Shown piece after piece: positions 44,087 through 51,527 of a stretch of DNA of 64,000 nt; positions within the stretch are counted from its first letter, which is position 1, and every line of letters starts with the position of its first letter. Both the position numbers and the translations under genes were made by a program. Under the pieces are notes generated by a model, which saw only the letters and a list, made by a program, of their open reading frames with translations, did no database searches and was not told the DNA's origin. The DNA comes from Lentzea xinjiangensis (lineage in GTDB: Bacteria > Actinomycetota > Actinomycetes > Mycobacteriales > Pseudonocardiaceae), in the NCBI RefSeq assembly GCF_900110955.1, contig NZ_FOFR01000004.1, positions 319,290 to 383,289 of the forward strand, read 5' to 3'.

Positions 44087-44663
44087 CCGTCTTCTCCTTC
44101 CGCGCGGCTTCATGGTCCTCACGGGCGGCCGCGCCGTGCTCGAGCAGATCGGTGAACAGTTCGCGGTAGTGGACCATCGCGGTGCGCAGGTCCTCGGTGC
44201 TCGCCTCGCCGATCTCCTGGCGTTCCGAGATGTCATGTGCCTTGCGGTAGTGCTCCAGCGTCCGCGCGTGCTCGACGGAGAGCACGCTCAGCTGTGCCTC
44301 GTACCCCTCGGTGGGGTAGCCGCGCTCCGCCATCAGGTCGGTCACCAGCCGGTCGGCGTCCGCGATCGCGGTGTCCGGCGAGTCGACGAACTTCGCCTGC
44401 ACGGTCGCCCAGTGCCGGCGGTAACTGTCCTGTGCCGACGGCGAAAGCGGCTTCAGGTCGAACTCGCTGTGGCGGTGCTCCCGCTTGGCGAGCTCCTTCT
44501 CCGCGGCCGTCCTGCTGTCGCTCTGCGAGACCGCGCGGTCGTACTCGGGGCCGAACCGGTCGCGGAGCTTCTTGCGCTGCAGGGCAGGCCTCAGCACGAA
44601 GGCGAGGACCGCCAGCACCACGAGAACCGCGACCACCAGGCCGATGATGGCGCCCGTTGACAT
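44079..44663 (-). CDS. Membrane-anchored paralogue of unknown function
   Basis: A 194-residue protein with an N-terminal membrane segment (GAIIGLVVAVLVVLAVLAFVL) followed by a basic stretch (RPALQRKKLRDRF) and an acidic helical domain. Residues about 100-180 (WATVQAKFVDSPDTAIADAD ... TEDLRTAMVHYRELFTDLLE) match the downstream gene's domain. ATG 44663 follows GGAGG at 7 bases spacing; that GGAGG is also the 3' arm of a hairpin. Probably co-transcribed from rtcB, 69 bp upstream. Confidence 0.78.
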   Translation of the reverse strand: MSTGAIIGLVVAVLVVLAVLAFVLRPALQRKKLRDRFGPEYDRAVSQSDSRTAAEKELAKREHRHSEFDLKPLSPSAQDSYRRHWATVQAKFVDSPDTAIADADRLVTDLMAERGYPTEGYEAQLSVLSVEHARTLEHYRKAHDISERQEIGEASTEDLRTAMVHYRELFTDLLEHGAAAREDHEAARKEKTDV

Positions 44664-44670
44664 GGAAAAA

Positions 44671-44705
44671 CCTCCAAGACAGGCAAAATTTCCGCTGTCC
44701 GGAGG
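44671..44705 (-). promoter_or_regulatory. RBS-occluding hairpin between rtcB and the membrane paralogue
   Basis: Read on the minus strand, CCTCC-GACAG pairs with CTGTC-GGAGG, with small bulges between the two blocks and a 12-nt A/T-rich loop. The final GGAGG is the ribosome binding site of the gene starting at 44663, so the stem would hide it. It could also work as a weak terminator after rtcB. Confidence 0.5.
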
Positions 44706-44732
44706 CTTTCCCATGCGCACCAACGGGAAACA

Positions 44733-45911
44733 TCAACCCTTGATACAAACCACCTGCTTGAGCTTGGCGACCACCTCGACGAGGTCGGACTGGTTCGCCA
44801 TCACCGCGTCGATATCCTTGTAGGCGCCCGGAATCTCGTCCACCACGCCGGCGTCCTTGCGGCACTCGACCCCACTCGTCTGGGCCGCGAGATCCTGCGC
44901 GGTGAACGTCTTGCGGGCCTTGTTGCGCGACATCCTCCGGCCGGCGCCGTGCGACGCCGACTCGAACGAGTCCGGGTTTCCCAGCCCGCGCACGATGTAG
45001 GAGCCGGTTCCCATCGAGCCCGGGATGATGCCCAGCTCACCGCGTCCGGCGCGGATCGCGCCCTTGCGGGTCACCAGCACGTCCTCGCCGAAGTGGTTCT
45101 CCTCGCTGACGTAGTTGTGGTGACAGGAGATCGGCTCCTCGAACACGATCTGCGGGAACTCGGCGCGCAGCACGTCGCACACCAGGCGCAGCATGACCGC
45201 GCGGTTGCGGCGCGCGTAGTCCTGAGCCCAGTACAGGTCGTGCCGGTACGCCGCCATTTCCGGCGTGCCCGCGAGGAACACGGCGAGGTCCGGGTCCGGC
45301 AGTTCGGCGTTGTGCGCGAGCGTGCGCGCCACCGCGATGTGGTGCTGCGCCAGCTCGTTGCCGATCCCGCGCGAACCGGAGTGCAGCATCACCCACACCC
45401 GCTGGTCGGTGTCGAGGCAGACCTCCAGGAAGTGGTTGCCGCCGCCGAGCGTGCCCATCTGGTGCATCGCCTTGTCGGCGCGCGCCTTCACGGCGGGCGT
45501 CAGGTCGCCGAACCGCTTCCAGAACGACGCCCAGTCGGACGCGTCCCTCTCGGTGAACGCCGTCGCCTTGTGCTGGGCGAAACCGACGGGAACCACAGCC
45601 TCCATGCGGGACCGCAGGCCACGCAGCGTCTCCGGCAGGTCGCTCGCCGTGAGCGAGGTGCGCACGGCGGCCATGCCGCAGCCGATGTCCACACCGACGG
45701 CCGCAGGGGAGACGGCGTCGCGCAGCGCGATCACCGAGCCCACCGTGGCACCCTTGCCGTAGTGCACGTCGGGCATGACCGCGATGTGCTTCACGGCCCA
45801 CGGCAGTGCGGAGATGTTCTGGAGCTGTCGCATGGCGAACTCCTCGACCTCGTCGGGCCGAGTCCACATGCGGATGTCCACGTTCTGGCCGCGGACGACG
45901 GTTGCTGCCAT
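44733..45911 (-). CDS. rtcB: RNA-splicing ligase RtcB
   Basis: A 392-residue RtcB, a GTP- and manganese-dependent ligase joining 2',3'-cyclic phosphate and 5'-OH RNA ends. Motifs: VMPDVHYGKGATVGSV, VGVDIGCGMAAVRT with the metal Cys, LGGGNHFLEV, HSGSRGIGNELA, ISCHHNYV and the C-terminal SHGAGR segment, whose His accepts GMP. The length matches the shorter bacterial form. It follows a secreted-protein gene by 10 bp and is probably transcribed with the two paralogues downstream. No rtcA or RtcR is present. Confidence 0.95.
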   Translation of the reverse strand: MAATVVRGQNVDIRMWTRPDEVEEFAMRQLQNISALPWAVKHIAVMPDVHYGKGATVGSVIALRDAVSPAAVGVDIGCGMAAVRTSLTASDLPETLRGLRSRMEAVVPVGFAQHKATAFTERDASDWASFWKRFGDLTPAVKARADKAMHQMGTLGGGNHFLEVCLDTDQRVWVMLHSGSRGIGNELAQHHIAVARTLAHNAELPDPDLAVFLAGTPEMAAYRHDLYWAQDYARRNRAVMLRLVCDVLRAEFPQIVFEEPISCHHNYVSEENHFGEDVLVTRKGAIRAGRGELGIIPGSMGTGSYIVRGLGNPDSFESASHGAGRRMSRNKARKTFTAQDLAAQTSGVECRKDAGVVDEIPGAYKDIDAVMANQSDLVEVVAKLKQVVCIKG

Positions 45912-45921
45912 GCCTTCGAGG

Positions 45922-46605
45922 TTAGGCGGCGTTCCGCTTGATCCACAAAGGAGTTTCCGCAGAGCTGTCCGCGCCCACGAACTCCCACGTGCCCTTGCGG
46001 ATCTTGGCTTTGCTCATGTCACCGCCGATGTTCGTGACGAACGCCCGCACGGCCGGCAGGTCGTCGACGCCCGCGATCAGGATCGCCGTGTCGTGCAACG
46101 TCACGCTGCCGCCGCCGAGCTTCTCGCGCGCGACCGCGTCGTTGAGCAGGCCTTCGCGGACCTGCCGCGCGGTGAGGCCCCCGACCTCGACCCGGACGGC
46201 GTCGACCTCGGGTGAGGTCGCGGGCAGGGAGCGGAACGTCAGCACCGCCTCCTGCCGGAACCGCTCGCTGATCGCCGAAGCGGCGCGCCGCAGGCTCCCC
46301 TCGTCCAGCGTGACGTCGAACTTGCGAGACCGTTCGAACGTCGTCTGCTGCAGCTCGCTCGACCAGAACACGCCGTCGAGCAGCGTGGACCGGGCGGTGT
46401 GCCCGCCGTGGGCGAGCACGATGCCGCGGACCTCGTGGTCGAACCGCACCAGTCTGTCCCGCAGCCGCGGGTCATCGGGATCGGTGATGATCGCCGTGTT
46501 GTTCGTCGCGAAGATCTCCGGGTGCGGCAGCGGTGCACCCGCCGCCGTACCCGTGGAGACCGCGAACGCCAGTACCGACGTGACTGCCACCAGAAGCTTT
46601 CGCAT
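45922..46605 (-). CDS. Secreted protein of unknown function
   Basis: A 227-residue protein with a clear signal peptide (RKLLVAVTSVLAFAVSTGTAAGA, cut near residue 23). The mature part starts LPHPEIFATNNTAIITDPDDPRL and has no Cys pair or known catalytic motif; the end is basic (GTWEFVGADSSAETPLWIKRNAA). The middle includes an LRRAASAISERFRQEAVLTF helix. ATG 46605 gives the right signal-peptide geometry. It sits 10 bp upstream of rtcB, an odd partner for a secreted protein. Confidence 0.75.
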   Translation of the reverse strand: MRKLLVAVTSVLAFAVSTGTAAGAPLPHPEIFATNNTAIITDPDDPRLRDRLVRFDHEVRGIVLAHGGHTARSTLLDGVFWSSELQQTTFERSRKFDVTLDEGSLRRAASAISERFRQEAVLTFRSLPATSPEVDAVRVEVGGLTARQVREGLLNDAVAREKLGGGSVTLHDTAILIAGVDDLPAVRAFVTNIGGDMSKAKIRKGTWEFVGADSSAETPLWIKRNAA

Positions 46606-46651
46606 GGGCCACAACGTATTGGTCCGGCGCGCCGCGCACACCCCGTTCCAC

Positions 46652-47452
46652 TCAGCGGGCGACCGCGCGCTTGTACTGGTAGTTGGCCAGCGGCACGAAG
46701 ATCAGCAGGAAGACCACCACCCAGCCGAGCGAGGCGAGCACCGGGTGCTGCAACGGCCAGACGTCCGGCGGCGTCTGCAGGGGAGAGGTGTTGCCGAACA
46801 GCTCGCGGGCGGCCAGCGTGACGGCCGAGACCGGGTTCCACTCGGCGATGTGGCGCAGCACCGGGGGCAGCCTGTCCGACTGCACGAAGGTGTTCGCGAT
46901 GTAGGTGATCGGGAAGATGAAGATGAAGCTCGCGTTGTTGAACACCTCGGGGCTGCGCACCAGCAGTCCGATCCACGCCATCGCCCACGAGAACGCGTAG
47001 GCGAAGAGCAGCAGCAACGCGACCCCCGCGAGCGCCTCCAGCGGCGAGGAGTGGATGCGCCAGCCGACGATCAGGCCGGTGATCATCATGATGACGATGA
47101 CCAGCGCGTTGTTGACGAGATCGGACGTCGTGCGGCCGACGAGGACCGCCGAGCGCGCCATCGGCAGCGAGCGGAACCGGTCGATGATGCCCTTGGTCAT
47201 GTCCTCGGCCAGCCCGCTGCCGGTGATGGTGGCGCCGAACAGCACCGTCTGGGCGAAGATGCCGGCCATCAGGAACTCGCGGTAGTCCATGCCGGGGATC
47301 TCGATCGAGCCGCCGAAGACGTAGGCGAACAACAGCACGAACATGATCGGCGCGGCCGTGGAGAACACCAGCAGGTCCGGCACCCGCTTGATCTTGATCA
47401 GGTTGCGCTTGGCGACGACCGCGCCGTCGGCGAGCGCTTGCAGCAGCTTCAC
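46652..47452 (-). CDS. ABC-2 type exporter permease (DrrB-like)
   Basis: A 266-residue membrane protein with six hydrophobic segments. The N-terminus (DGAVVAKRNLIKIKRVPDLLVFSTAAPIMFVLLFAYVFGGS) and the central DRFRSLPMARSAVLVGRTTSDL are the hallmark of daunorubicin-type DrrB permeases. GTG 47452 overlaps the ATPase stop in GTGA, so pump subunits are made together. Likely exports a hydrophobic drug or lipid. The neighbouring monooxygenase and kinase genes make a self-resistance or detoxification role plausible, but the substrate is unknown. Confidence 0.92.
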   Translation of the reverse strand: MKLLQALADGAVVAKRNLIKIKRVPDLLVFSTAAPIMFVLLFAYVFGGSIEIPGMDYREFLMAGIFAQTVLFGATITGSGLAEDMTKGIIDRFRSLPMARSAVLVGRTTSDLVNNALVIVIMMITGLIVGWRIHSSPLEALAGVALLLLFAYAFSWAMAWIGLLVRSPEVFNNASFIFIFPITYIANTFVQSDRLPPVLRHIAEWNPVSAVTLAARELFGNTSPLQTPPDVWPLQHPVLASLGWVVVFLLIFVPLANYQYKRAVAR

Positions 47453-48417
47453 TTCTCCTGCTCCTCCGCTGAGTCGCTGTCCGGGTGGTGGCCGGTCAGG
47501 GTCAGGAACACGTCGTCGAGCGTCGGCCTGCGCAACCCGATGTCGAGCACCTTCACCGACTCGGCGTCCAAGCGCCGGATCGCCTCCATCAGCACCGCGG
47601 ACCCGCCCGCGACCGGCACGGTCAGGTGGTGCTGGCGCTCGTCGGCCTCCACCGGGCCGACGGCGAGACCGCCGAGAGCGGTCCTGGCGGTGCCCAGCTC
47701 CGCCGCCGTGGCGACGGAGAGCTCGAGCCGTTCGCCGCCGACCTGGTCCTTGAGCTGGTCGGCCGTGCCCTCGGCGATCACCCGGCCCTGGTCGATCACG
47801 GCGATCTGGTCGGCGAGGCGGTCGGCCTCCTCCAGGTACTGGGTGGTGAGCAGCAACGTCGTGCCGCCCTTGACGAGCTCCTCGATGACGTCCCACATGC
47901 CCAGCCGGGACCGCGGGTCGAGCCCCGTCGTCGGTTCGTCCAGGAACAGGACGCTCGGTTTCGCGACGAGCGCGCCCGCGAGGTCGAGCCTCCTGCGCAT
48001 ACCACCGGAGTAGCCCTTCACGGGACGGTCGGCGGCGTCGGAGAGGTCGAACCGCTCGAGCAGCTCGCGGGCCCGGTCCCGGCTCCTGGCGCGGCCCAAG
48101 TGGTAGAGGCGGCCGACCATGTCGAGGTTCTCGAACCCGGTGAGGTTGTCGTCGACCGCGGCGTACTGGCCGGAGAGGCCGATGTTCCTGCGCAGCTCGT
48201 CGGCTTGCCCGCGGACGTCGAGCCCGGCGACCCGCGCGGACCCCTCGTCGGCCTCGAGCAGGGTGGTGAACACCCGCACCGCCGTCGTCTTGCCGGCGCC
48301 GTTGGGCCCGAGCAGCCCCATGATGGTGCCTTCGGGCACCTTGAGGTCCAGGCCGTTGAGCGCGACGACCGACCCGTAGCGTTTGACCAGGCCTTCGGCC
48401 ACGATCGCGTCTGTCAT
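47449..48417 (-). CDS. ABC exporter ATPase (DrrA-like)
   Basis: A 322-residue ATP-binding subunit. Walker A GLLGPNGAGKTTAVR (about 36-50), Q-loop region GLSGQYAAVDDNLTG, signature YSGGMRRRLDLAGAL, Walker B VLFLDEPTTGLDP and switch His region LLTTQYLEEADRLAD are all present. The C-terminal LRRPTLDDVFLTLTGH is the DrrA C-terminal motif. ATG 48417 is the conserved start (TDAIVAEGLVKRYGSV). It partners with the permease 4 bp overlapping downstream and is divergent from the flavin monooxygenase (94-bp gap). Confidence 0.95.
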   Translation of the reverse strand: MTDAIVAEGLVKRYGSVVALNGLDLKVPEGTIMGLLGPNGAGKTTAVRVFTTLLEADEGSARVAGLDVRGQADELRRNIGLSGQYAAVDDNLTGFENLDMVGRLYHLGRARSRDRARELLERFDLSDAADRPVKGYSGGMRRRLDLAGALVAKPSVLFLDEPTTGLDPRSRLGMWDVIEELVKGGTTLLLTTQYLEEADRLADQIAVIDQGRVIAEGTADQLKDQVGGERLELSVATAAELGTARTALGGLAVGPVEADERQHHLTVPVAGGSAVLMEAIRRLDAESVKVLDIGLRRPTLDDVFLTLTGHHPDSDSAEEQEK

Positions 48418-48511
48418 ACGGGAATCATGGCGGGCCGGTCCGACAATTTCGTCCGATTTCCCCCATGTCCGGGTGATTGACAGCGACAGCGAACGTGAAA
48501 ATACTTCGGCC

Positions 48512-49831
48512 ATGGATCGCGTGTGCGTCATCGGGGCCGGTTCCTCGGGCATCGCCGCATGTCAGGTGCTCAACGCCCGCGGCATCGACTTCGACTGCTT
48601 CGAGACGGGCTCGGAGATCGGCGGCAACTGGCGCTACCTCAACGACAACGGCATGTCGTCGGCCTACCGGTCGCTCCACATCAACACCTCGCGGCAGATG
48701 ATGGAGTACAAGTCCTTCCCGATGCCCTCGCACCTGCCGGCCTACCCGTCGCACTTCCAGATCGCCGAGTACTTCGACGACTTCGTGAAGCACTTCGGGT
48801 TCCACGACCGCATCAGGTTCCGGACCGAGGTCACCTCGGTCTCGGTCGCGGCCGGTGGTTATTCGGTCACGACCCGCAATCGCGACACCGGCGAGGAAAT
48901 GTCGGGCACTTATCGCTCGGTGATCGTCGCGAATGGCCACCACTGGTCGCCGCGGATGCCCGAGCCCGCCTTCCCCGGTTCATTCGACGGCGAGGTCCTG
49001 CACGCGCACTTTTACAAGACACCCGAACGTTTCGCCGACAAGAAGGTGCTGGTTCTCGGCATCGGGAATTCGGCGTGCGACATCGCGGTCGAGTCGTCGC
49101 GGGTCTCCGCGCGGACGTTCCTGGCGATGCGCCGCGGCGCGCACATCATGCCCAAGTACCTGTTCGGGATGCCGACCGATCACCTGACGACCTCCCCGCT
49201 CGCCCGGTTCGCGCCCTCGTGGCTGCAGGCGTTGTCCCTGCGGCTCATGCTGCGGCTGGCGCGCGGCAAGCTCTCCGACTACGGGTTGCCCGAGCCCTCG
49301 CACGGCATCCTCGCCGCGCATCCGACCGTGTCCGACGACCTGCTGACGCGGCTCGGACACGGCGACATCACGGTGAAGCCCAACCTCGAGCGGCTGGACG
49401 GCTCCGGGGTCGTGTTCGCGGACGGCAGCCGCGAGGACGTCGACGTCATCGTCTACTGCACCGGGTACAAGATCGAGTTCCCGTTCCTGGACCCCGCCGA
49501 GTTCCCGGCCGTGTCGTCCGCGGACAACGAGGTGGCGCTGTACCGCCGGGTCGTGGACCCGGCGCACCCCGGCCTCTACTTCCTCGGCCTGATCCAGCCG
49601 CTCGGGGCGATCATGCCGCTCGCCGAGGCGCAGGCCGAGTGGATCGCCGACCTCGTGTCCGGCCGGGCGGCGCTGCCACCGGTGCCGGAGATGGCGGCGG
49701 AGATCGCCGCCTACCGGAAGTCGCTGCGCAGCCGGTACGTGAAGTCGAAGCGACACACGGTGGAGGTCGACTTCCTCGGCTACCAGCGCGAGCTGCTGGA
49801 GGAACGACGGGCTGGCGCCACACGCGTCTGA
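48512..49831 (+). CDS. Flavin-containing monooxygenase
   Basis: A 439-residue FMO-type class B flavoprotein using FAD and NADPH to oxygenate N, S or carbonyl groups. FAD site VIGAGSSGIAACQVL (6-20), EIGGNWRYL, the FMO fingerprint FxGxxxHxxxY as FDGEVLHAHFY, the NADPH site VLGIGNSACDIAVE, and the late VYCTGYKI. The lack of the longer Baeyer-Villiger motif (W/D at the end) favours a true FMO. ATG 48512 follows GTGAAAATACTTCGGCC with no strong RBS. Ends 6 bp before palindromic repeat C. Confidence 0.93.
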   Translation: MDRVCVIGAGSSGIAACQVLNARGIDFDCFETGSEIGGNWRYLNDNGMSSAYRSLHINTSRQMMEYKSFPMPSHLPAYPSHFQIAEYFDDFVKHFGFHDRIRFRTEVTSVSVAAGGYSVTTRNRDTGEEMSGTYRSVIVANGHHWSPRMPEPAFPGSFDGEVLHAHFYKTPERFADKKVLVLGIGNSACDIAVESSRVSARTFLAMRRGAHIMPKYLFGMPTDHLTTSPLARFAPSWLQALSLRLMLRLARGKLSDYGLPEPSHGILAAHPTVSDDLLTRLGHGDITVKPNLERLDGSGVVFADGSREDVDVIVYCTGYKIEFPFLDPAEFPAVSSADNEVALYRRVVDPAHPGLYFLGLIQPLGAIMPLAEAQAEWIADLVSGRAALPPVPEMAAEIAAYRKSLRSRYVKSKRHTVEVDFLGYQRELLEERRAGATRV

Positions 49832-49837
49832 CCTGCA

Positions 49838-49887
49838 CCCTTGCAACGAGTGTTTTGCCGACGACGGCAAACGAACTATTGCAAGGG
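49838..49887. repeat. Dispersed palindromic repeat, copy C
   Basis: Arms of 23 bp: CCCTTGCAACGAGTG... and its near-complement ...ACTATTGCAAGGG around an ACGA loop, with perfect outer (9 bp) and inner (TTTGCCG) blocks and a mismatched middle. Between the monooxygenase and the kinase gene. Confidence 0.8.
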
Positions 49888-49944
49888 TAGAGGGGCGGGT
49901 GGTGAACGGGCGTGTGGCGGGGGCGAGCTGGGTACGTTCGGGGC

Positions 49945-50490
49945 GTGTCGTCGAGTGCTCAGGTGATCGTTCTCAACGGTGGTTCCAGCTCCGGCAAGTC
50001 GGGGATCGCGCGGTGCCTGCAGGCGGTGCTGCCCGAGGCTTGGCTGGCGGTCGGCGTCGACATGCTGATCGACGCGATGCCCGCGCGGTTGCAGCTCGGT
50101 GACGAGGGGATCGAGTTCGCGCAGGACGGCGAGGTCACCGTCGGAGCCGAGTTCCGGGTGCTCGAGGACGCGTGGATGGCAGGGGTCGCCGCGATGGCGC
50201 GCGCCGGGGCGCGGGTGGTCGTGGACGACGTGTTCCTCGGCGGCGTCGAGTCGCGGCAGCGGTGGGAGAAGGTCCTCGACGGGCTGAACGTGCTGTGGGT
50301 CGGCGTGCGCTGCGACGCCGCCGTCGCCGCGGGCCGGGAGCTCGCCCGCGGCGACCGGGTGTCCGGCATGGCCGAGGCACAGGCCGACCTGGTGCACCGC
50401 GGCATGACCTACGACGTCGAGGTCGACACCGCCGAGGCCGAGGCGATCGAGTGCGCGAGGGTCATCGCCGGGAAGGTCGGGAGCGCCTAG
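49945..50490 (+). CDS. Chloramphenicol 3-O-phosphotransferase-like kinase
   Basis: A 181-residue P-loop kinase closely resembling the Streptomyces venezuelae chloramphenicol phosphotransferase. Walker [17 protein letters not shown] (about 9-24), the catalytic-Asp segment [10 protein letters not shown] (about 36-45), GIEF, the Walker B-like [40 protein letters not shown] and the ending [16 protein letters not shown] all match that family. GTG 49945. Likely inactivates chloramphenicol or a related arylpropanol by phosphorylation. No chloramphenicol biosynthesis genes are near, so it is probably a defence gene. Confidence 0.87.
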   Translation: MSSSAQVIVLNGGSSSGKSGIARCLQAVLPEAWLAVGVDMLIDAMPARLQLGDEGIEFAQDGEVTVGAEFRVLEDAWMAGVAAMARAGARVVVDDVFLGGVESRQRWEKVLDGLNVLWVGVRCDAAVAAGRELARGDRVSGMAEAQADLVHRGMTYDVEVDTAEAEAIECARVIAGKVGSA

Positions 50491-51287
50491 GGGCGCGGCG
50501 GGTCGTTCGGGGCGCAGGAGCCGCCGCCCTGCGGCCAGCAGGACGGGCCCACCGCGACCGGCGGCGCGGTGTTCCTCGACAGGATCGTCGCGAGGTCCGC
50601 GTCCAGGATGCTCCCCAGCGGGATGTGGCGGGCGAACACGCACGGCCAGACCTCGCCGGACGAGGAGATGGCGACGGCGCCCTGGCCGCACCGGCCGCAC
50701 AGCTGGTCAGAGGCCGGTGAAGCGTTTGCGCCACGGCCGATGCCGCGGACGCGGTCGACGCCCACGGTGGTGACGCCGAGCTTCGACAACTCGGCCTTGG
50801 CGGCCTGGGTGCGTTGCCGGCCGGGGCCGCGGACGTCGATCACGCCGGCGCGCAGCGGGATGCCGCGGCCGACTGCCTCGGCGATGTTGGCACGGGTGCG
50901 CGCGTGGCTGCCCCGCCGGCGGGTGACCGCCTCGTGTTGGGCGGCGGTGTCGGAGTAGTAGCTCGTGGCCAGGCGCACACCGGGGCGGGAGAAGCAGTCC
51001 CACAGGCGAGGGCCGACGTGCACGAGGTTGCTGAACACCTCCACCTCGAAGCCGGCGGCCAGCGCCCGGTCGACGAGTTCGGGCAGGTCCGGGTGCAACG
51101 TCGGTTCGCCGCCGATGAACTGCACCGAACGCGCCCCGAGCCCGGCGAGCTCGCCGATCACCCGGAGCCAGTCCTGCGTGCTCAGCACACCCTCGTCGCC
51201 GCCCGGTCCCGAGTCCGCGTAGCAGTGCGTGCAGCTCAGCTGACATTTCCCCGTTATCTCAAGCCATGCGAAACGCAGGTCGGTCAT
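50487..51287 (-). CDS. Radical SAM protein with SPASM/twitch-like C-terminus
   Basis: A 266-residue radical SAM enzyme. Cluster cysteines C15, C19 and C22 ([10 protein letters not shown]), the SAM-binding [10 protein letters not shown], and a C-terminal Cys-rich part ([20 protein letters not shown] ... [10 protein letters not shown]) likely hold an auxiliary [4Fe-4S] cluster. Such proteins often modify ribosomal peptides or form enzyme cofactors. ATG 51287 has GGGGAGCGAGG just upstream; the frame stays open 53 codons further but looks non-coding. No precursor-peptide gene or leader-binding domain is adjacent. Ends 4 bp inside the kinase gene (convergent). Confidence 0.83.
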   Translation of the reverse strand: MTDLRFAWLEITGKCQLSCTHCYADSGPGGDEGVLSTQDWLRVIGELAGLGARSVQFIGGEPTLHPDLPELVDRALAAGFEVEVFSNLVHVGPRLWDCFSRPGVRLATSYYSDTAAQHEAVTRRRGSHARTRANIAEAVGRGIPLRAGVIDVRGPGRQRTQAAKAELSKLGVTTVGVDRVRGIGRGANASPASDQLCGRCGQGAVAISSSGEVWPCVFARHIPLGSILDADLATILSRNTAPPVAVGPSCWPQGGGSCAPNDPPRP

Positions 51288-51481
51288 ACCTCGCTCCCCT
51301 GGACGTCGCCTTGCGTCCATCTTGCCCTGGAAAGCCGAGAAGGGAGCTGTCGAATTGAATCGAACGGCGCTCTGATGTCGGAGCGATGACATGTTCCGCG
51401 CGATTGCCGAGGTCATCCGGCCCGATTGGTGCCGATCGACGAACAATTCATCTCAATAGGCGTGGCCGGGTCGGGGCAACG

Positions 51482-51511
51482 AAAAACGGGGCCGCCGGTG
51501 CCGGCGACCCC
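51482..51511 (-). terminator. Intrinsic terminator of the uronate operon (minus strand)
   Basis: Transcribed on the minus strand: GGGGTCGCCGG / CCGGCGGCCCC with one G-T wobble, followed by TTTTT. A classic stem with a T-tract, rare in this window, 16 bp after the aldehyde dehydrogenase stop. Confidence 0.9.
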
Positions 51512-51527
51512 GCTCATCCGGAAGTGC

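Noticed and set aside
51288..51446. 53-codon in-frame extension of the radical SAM gene as a peptide precursor or longer N-terminus
   Set aside because: No stop separates it, GC falls in its first part, and a good RBS precedes the ATG at 51287.
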